A model generated the notes under the pieces. That model saw only the letters and a program-made list of their open reading frames with translations. It did not search any database and was not told the DNA's origin. This document shows, piece by piece, positions 62,948 to 64,000 of a DNA stretch of 64,000 nt. Origin of the DNA: Miltoncostaea marina. Its GTDB lineage: Bacteria; Actinomycetota; Thermoleophilia; Miltoncostaeales; Miltoncostaeaceae. The stretch is from assembly GCF_018141525.1 (NCBI RefSeq), contig NZ_CP064655.1:2760501-2824500 (forward strand), written 5' to 3'. A program made the position numbers and the translations under genes. How positions within the stretch are numbered: the first letter of the stretch is position 1; every line of letters begins with the position of its first letter.

Positions 62948-64000
62948 GTGACCAGCCTCGGAGCCCCCGACCCCTCGACGTCGGCGGCGCCGCCCGGCCT
63001 GCTCGACGCCCTGTCGTACCCCTTCTTCCAGTGCGTCGTCGACCGCAAGTCGCGGCGCGTGGGCCTCGGCATGACCGTCGAGTCGGAGATCCTCGACTAC
63101 GCGAGCCCGTACGAGCCCGTGCCCCTGGGCGAGCTCGAGGAGGCCCTGCTGTGCACCGCCGGCACCGGCCTCACCGGGCTCAACCTGGGCGACCTCGACC
63201 CCGCCCGCGGCATGAGCACCCTCGTGCAGTGGACGACGCGCACCTGGCCCAGCTCGTGCTCCAACCACGGCACGGAGCTGTTCTTCACCAACGACGACGG
63301 CCTCTACATGCTCGACATGCACCGGCTGGTGCCCGAGCCGGGCGAGGTCTCGACGCTGTCGGGCCGCTCCCACGACGAGCAGGTCGAGCGGATGCTGGCG
63401 CTCTACCGCAGCGCCCGGGTGACGCTGAGCGAGGGACGGGCGCCCCTGCCGCGCACGCTGCCCGGCCTGTTCGACTTCAACCAGTGGAACGCCAACCAGC
63501 CGGGCACGACCCTGTTCATCCCGGTCACGAACACCACCCTCGAGTACATCAACCTGCTGTTCATCTACCTGGCGCGCTCGTACCGCTTCACGCTCGTCGA
63601 CGAGCAGCACGGCGGCCGGCCGGCGGGGCTGCAGGCGGCGGTCGACTCCGGCCGCCTCGACCCGGCACGGCGCATGGGCATCGTCGAGCTGGAGCAGCGG
63701 GTGCTGTCGATGCTGGTCGTGGAGCAGGCGTTCATCTGCCAGAACATCAACCTCGCCCTGCAGGCGCTCGGGCTGGGCGGCTGGACCTTCACCGGCTACC
63801 TGGCGCGCTTCGTGATGGGCGGCGGCGACGTCCCCGGCCTCGGCTTCCGCTTCGCCACCGCGGCCGATGGCTCGACCTTCCCCGTGGGCCGCGACGGCCA
63901 CTTCGAGGCCTTCACCCCGCCCTACCACGCCGACATGCGCGCCGCCGTCGACGCGTTCATGGAGGTCAAGTGGGCCGCGTTCGAGGAGGACGTGCCGAAG
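62948..64000 (+). CDS. Unknown protein, incomplete at the window edge
   Basis: An open frame of 351 codons runs from GTG 62948 (AGGAG eight bases upstream) off the end of the window with no stop. The start is VTSLGAPDPSTSAAPPGLLD. Distinctive segments are LCTAGTGLTGLNLGDLDPAR, WPSSCSNHGTELFFTNDDGL, FDFNQWNANQPGTTLFIPVT and LGGWTFTGYLARFVMGGGDV. There is no TM or signal peptide. The early TAGTGLTG segment and general layout faintly recall flavin/nitroreductase-like proteins, but I do not recognise a family. It lies ~100 bp after recQ on the same strand. Confidence 0.7.
   Translation, partial: MTSLGAPDPSTSAAPPGLLDALSYPFFQCVVDRKSRRVGLGMTVESEILDYASPYEPVPLGELEEALLCTAGTGLTGLNLGDLDPARGMSTLVQWTTRTWPSSCSNHGTELFFTNDDGLYMLDMHRLVPEPGEVSTLSGRSHDEQVERMLALYRSARVTLSEGRAPLPRTLPGLFDFNQWNANQPGTTLFIPVTNTTLEYINLLFIYLARSYRFTLVDEQHGGRPAGLQAAVDSGRLDPARRMGIVELEQRVLSMLVVEQAFICQNINLALQALGLGGWTFTGYLARFVMGGGDVPGLGFRFATAADGSTFPVGRDGHFEAFTPPYHADMRAAVDAFMEVKWAAFEEDVPK

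Overview
The window comes from a very high-GC bacterial chromosome. The informational core reads, on the minus strand, rpmG, tRNA-Trp, secE, nusG, rplK, rplA, rplJ, rplL, then rpoB, rpoC, rpsL, rpsG, fusA. An F420/deazaflavin-type reductase domain, DUF2795 and DUF2630 proteins, many GTG starts and a CPA-type antiporter content point to the Actinobacteria. My best guess is a deep-branching class such as Thermoleophilia (inference; no 16S is present).

Layout. 0-4.4 kb: a fused FAD/Fe-S 2-hydroxyacid dehydrogenase, then an unusual in-frame fusion of an F420-type reductase domain, one membrane helix and a D-glucuronyl C5-epimerase-like domain. 4.4-5.3 kb: copy R1 of a non-coding hairpin repeat family. 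5.3-8.3 kb: fusA, rpsG, rpsL (minus). 8.4-11.9 kb: an unknown membrane-anchored protein, a MepA-like peptidase, a 335-bp MITE-like element carrying a TnpB C-terminal remnant, and a CPA1 antiporter. 11.9-20.4 kb: rpoC and rpoB. 20.6-22.3 kb: an unknown protein, repeat copy R2 with a 70-bp tandem array, and a small acidic protein. 22.4-26.0 kb: two tandem secreted S8 proteases. 26.1-29.7 kb: rplL, rplJ, rplA, rplK, nusG, secE, tRNA-Trp, rpmG. 29.7-30.3 kb: repeat copy R3. 30.3-37.7 kb: small unknowns, an acyl-CoA ligase, Hsp20-Lon, VOC and CHRD proteins. 37.7-41.7 kb: mobA, moaA, a secreted protein and a glycosyltransferase. 41.7-48.2 kb: a DnaJ-domain protein, a DUF255 thioredoxin-domain protein, an atypical P-II protein, a ScyD-like protein, BolA-Grx4 and an ADA-family deaminase. 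48.2-55.2 kb: a frameshifted CSLREA/PGRS-like protein, a PP2C sensor phosphatase, KhtT-KhtU and pyrD. 55.2-56.3 kb: a decayed DUF2254 gene. 56.6-60.7 kb: two DHA2 drug exporters with TetR and MarR regulators. 60.8-64 kb: DUF2795, DUF2630, a RecQ-like helicase with a tudor-like tail, and an incomplete unknown gene.

Three themes stand out. (1) The ancestral ribosomal/RNA polymerase superoperon is broken at several points, and a repeat or mobile remnant sits at or next to each break. The repeat family has a 114-bp core present three times, identical or with two differences, and predicted to fold into consecutive hairpins. (2) Twelve genes start 6-8 nt after a TANNNT-like hexamer with no Shine-Dalgarno sequence, which suggests widespread leaderless transcription. 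(3) Core genes use rare starts (TTG for rpsL, nusG and rpoB; probably CTG for rplJ), and S12 carries Arg88, the residue known from streptomycin-resistant mutants.
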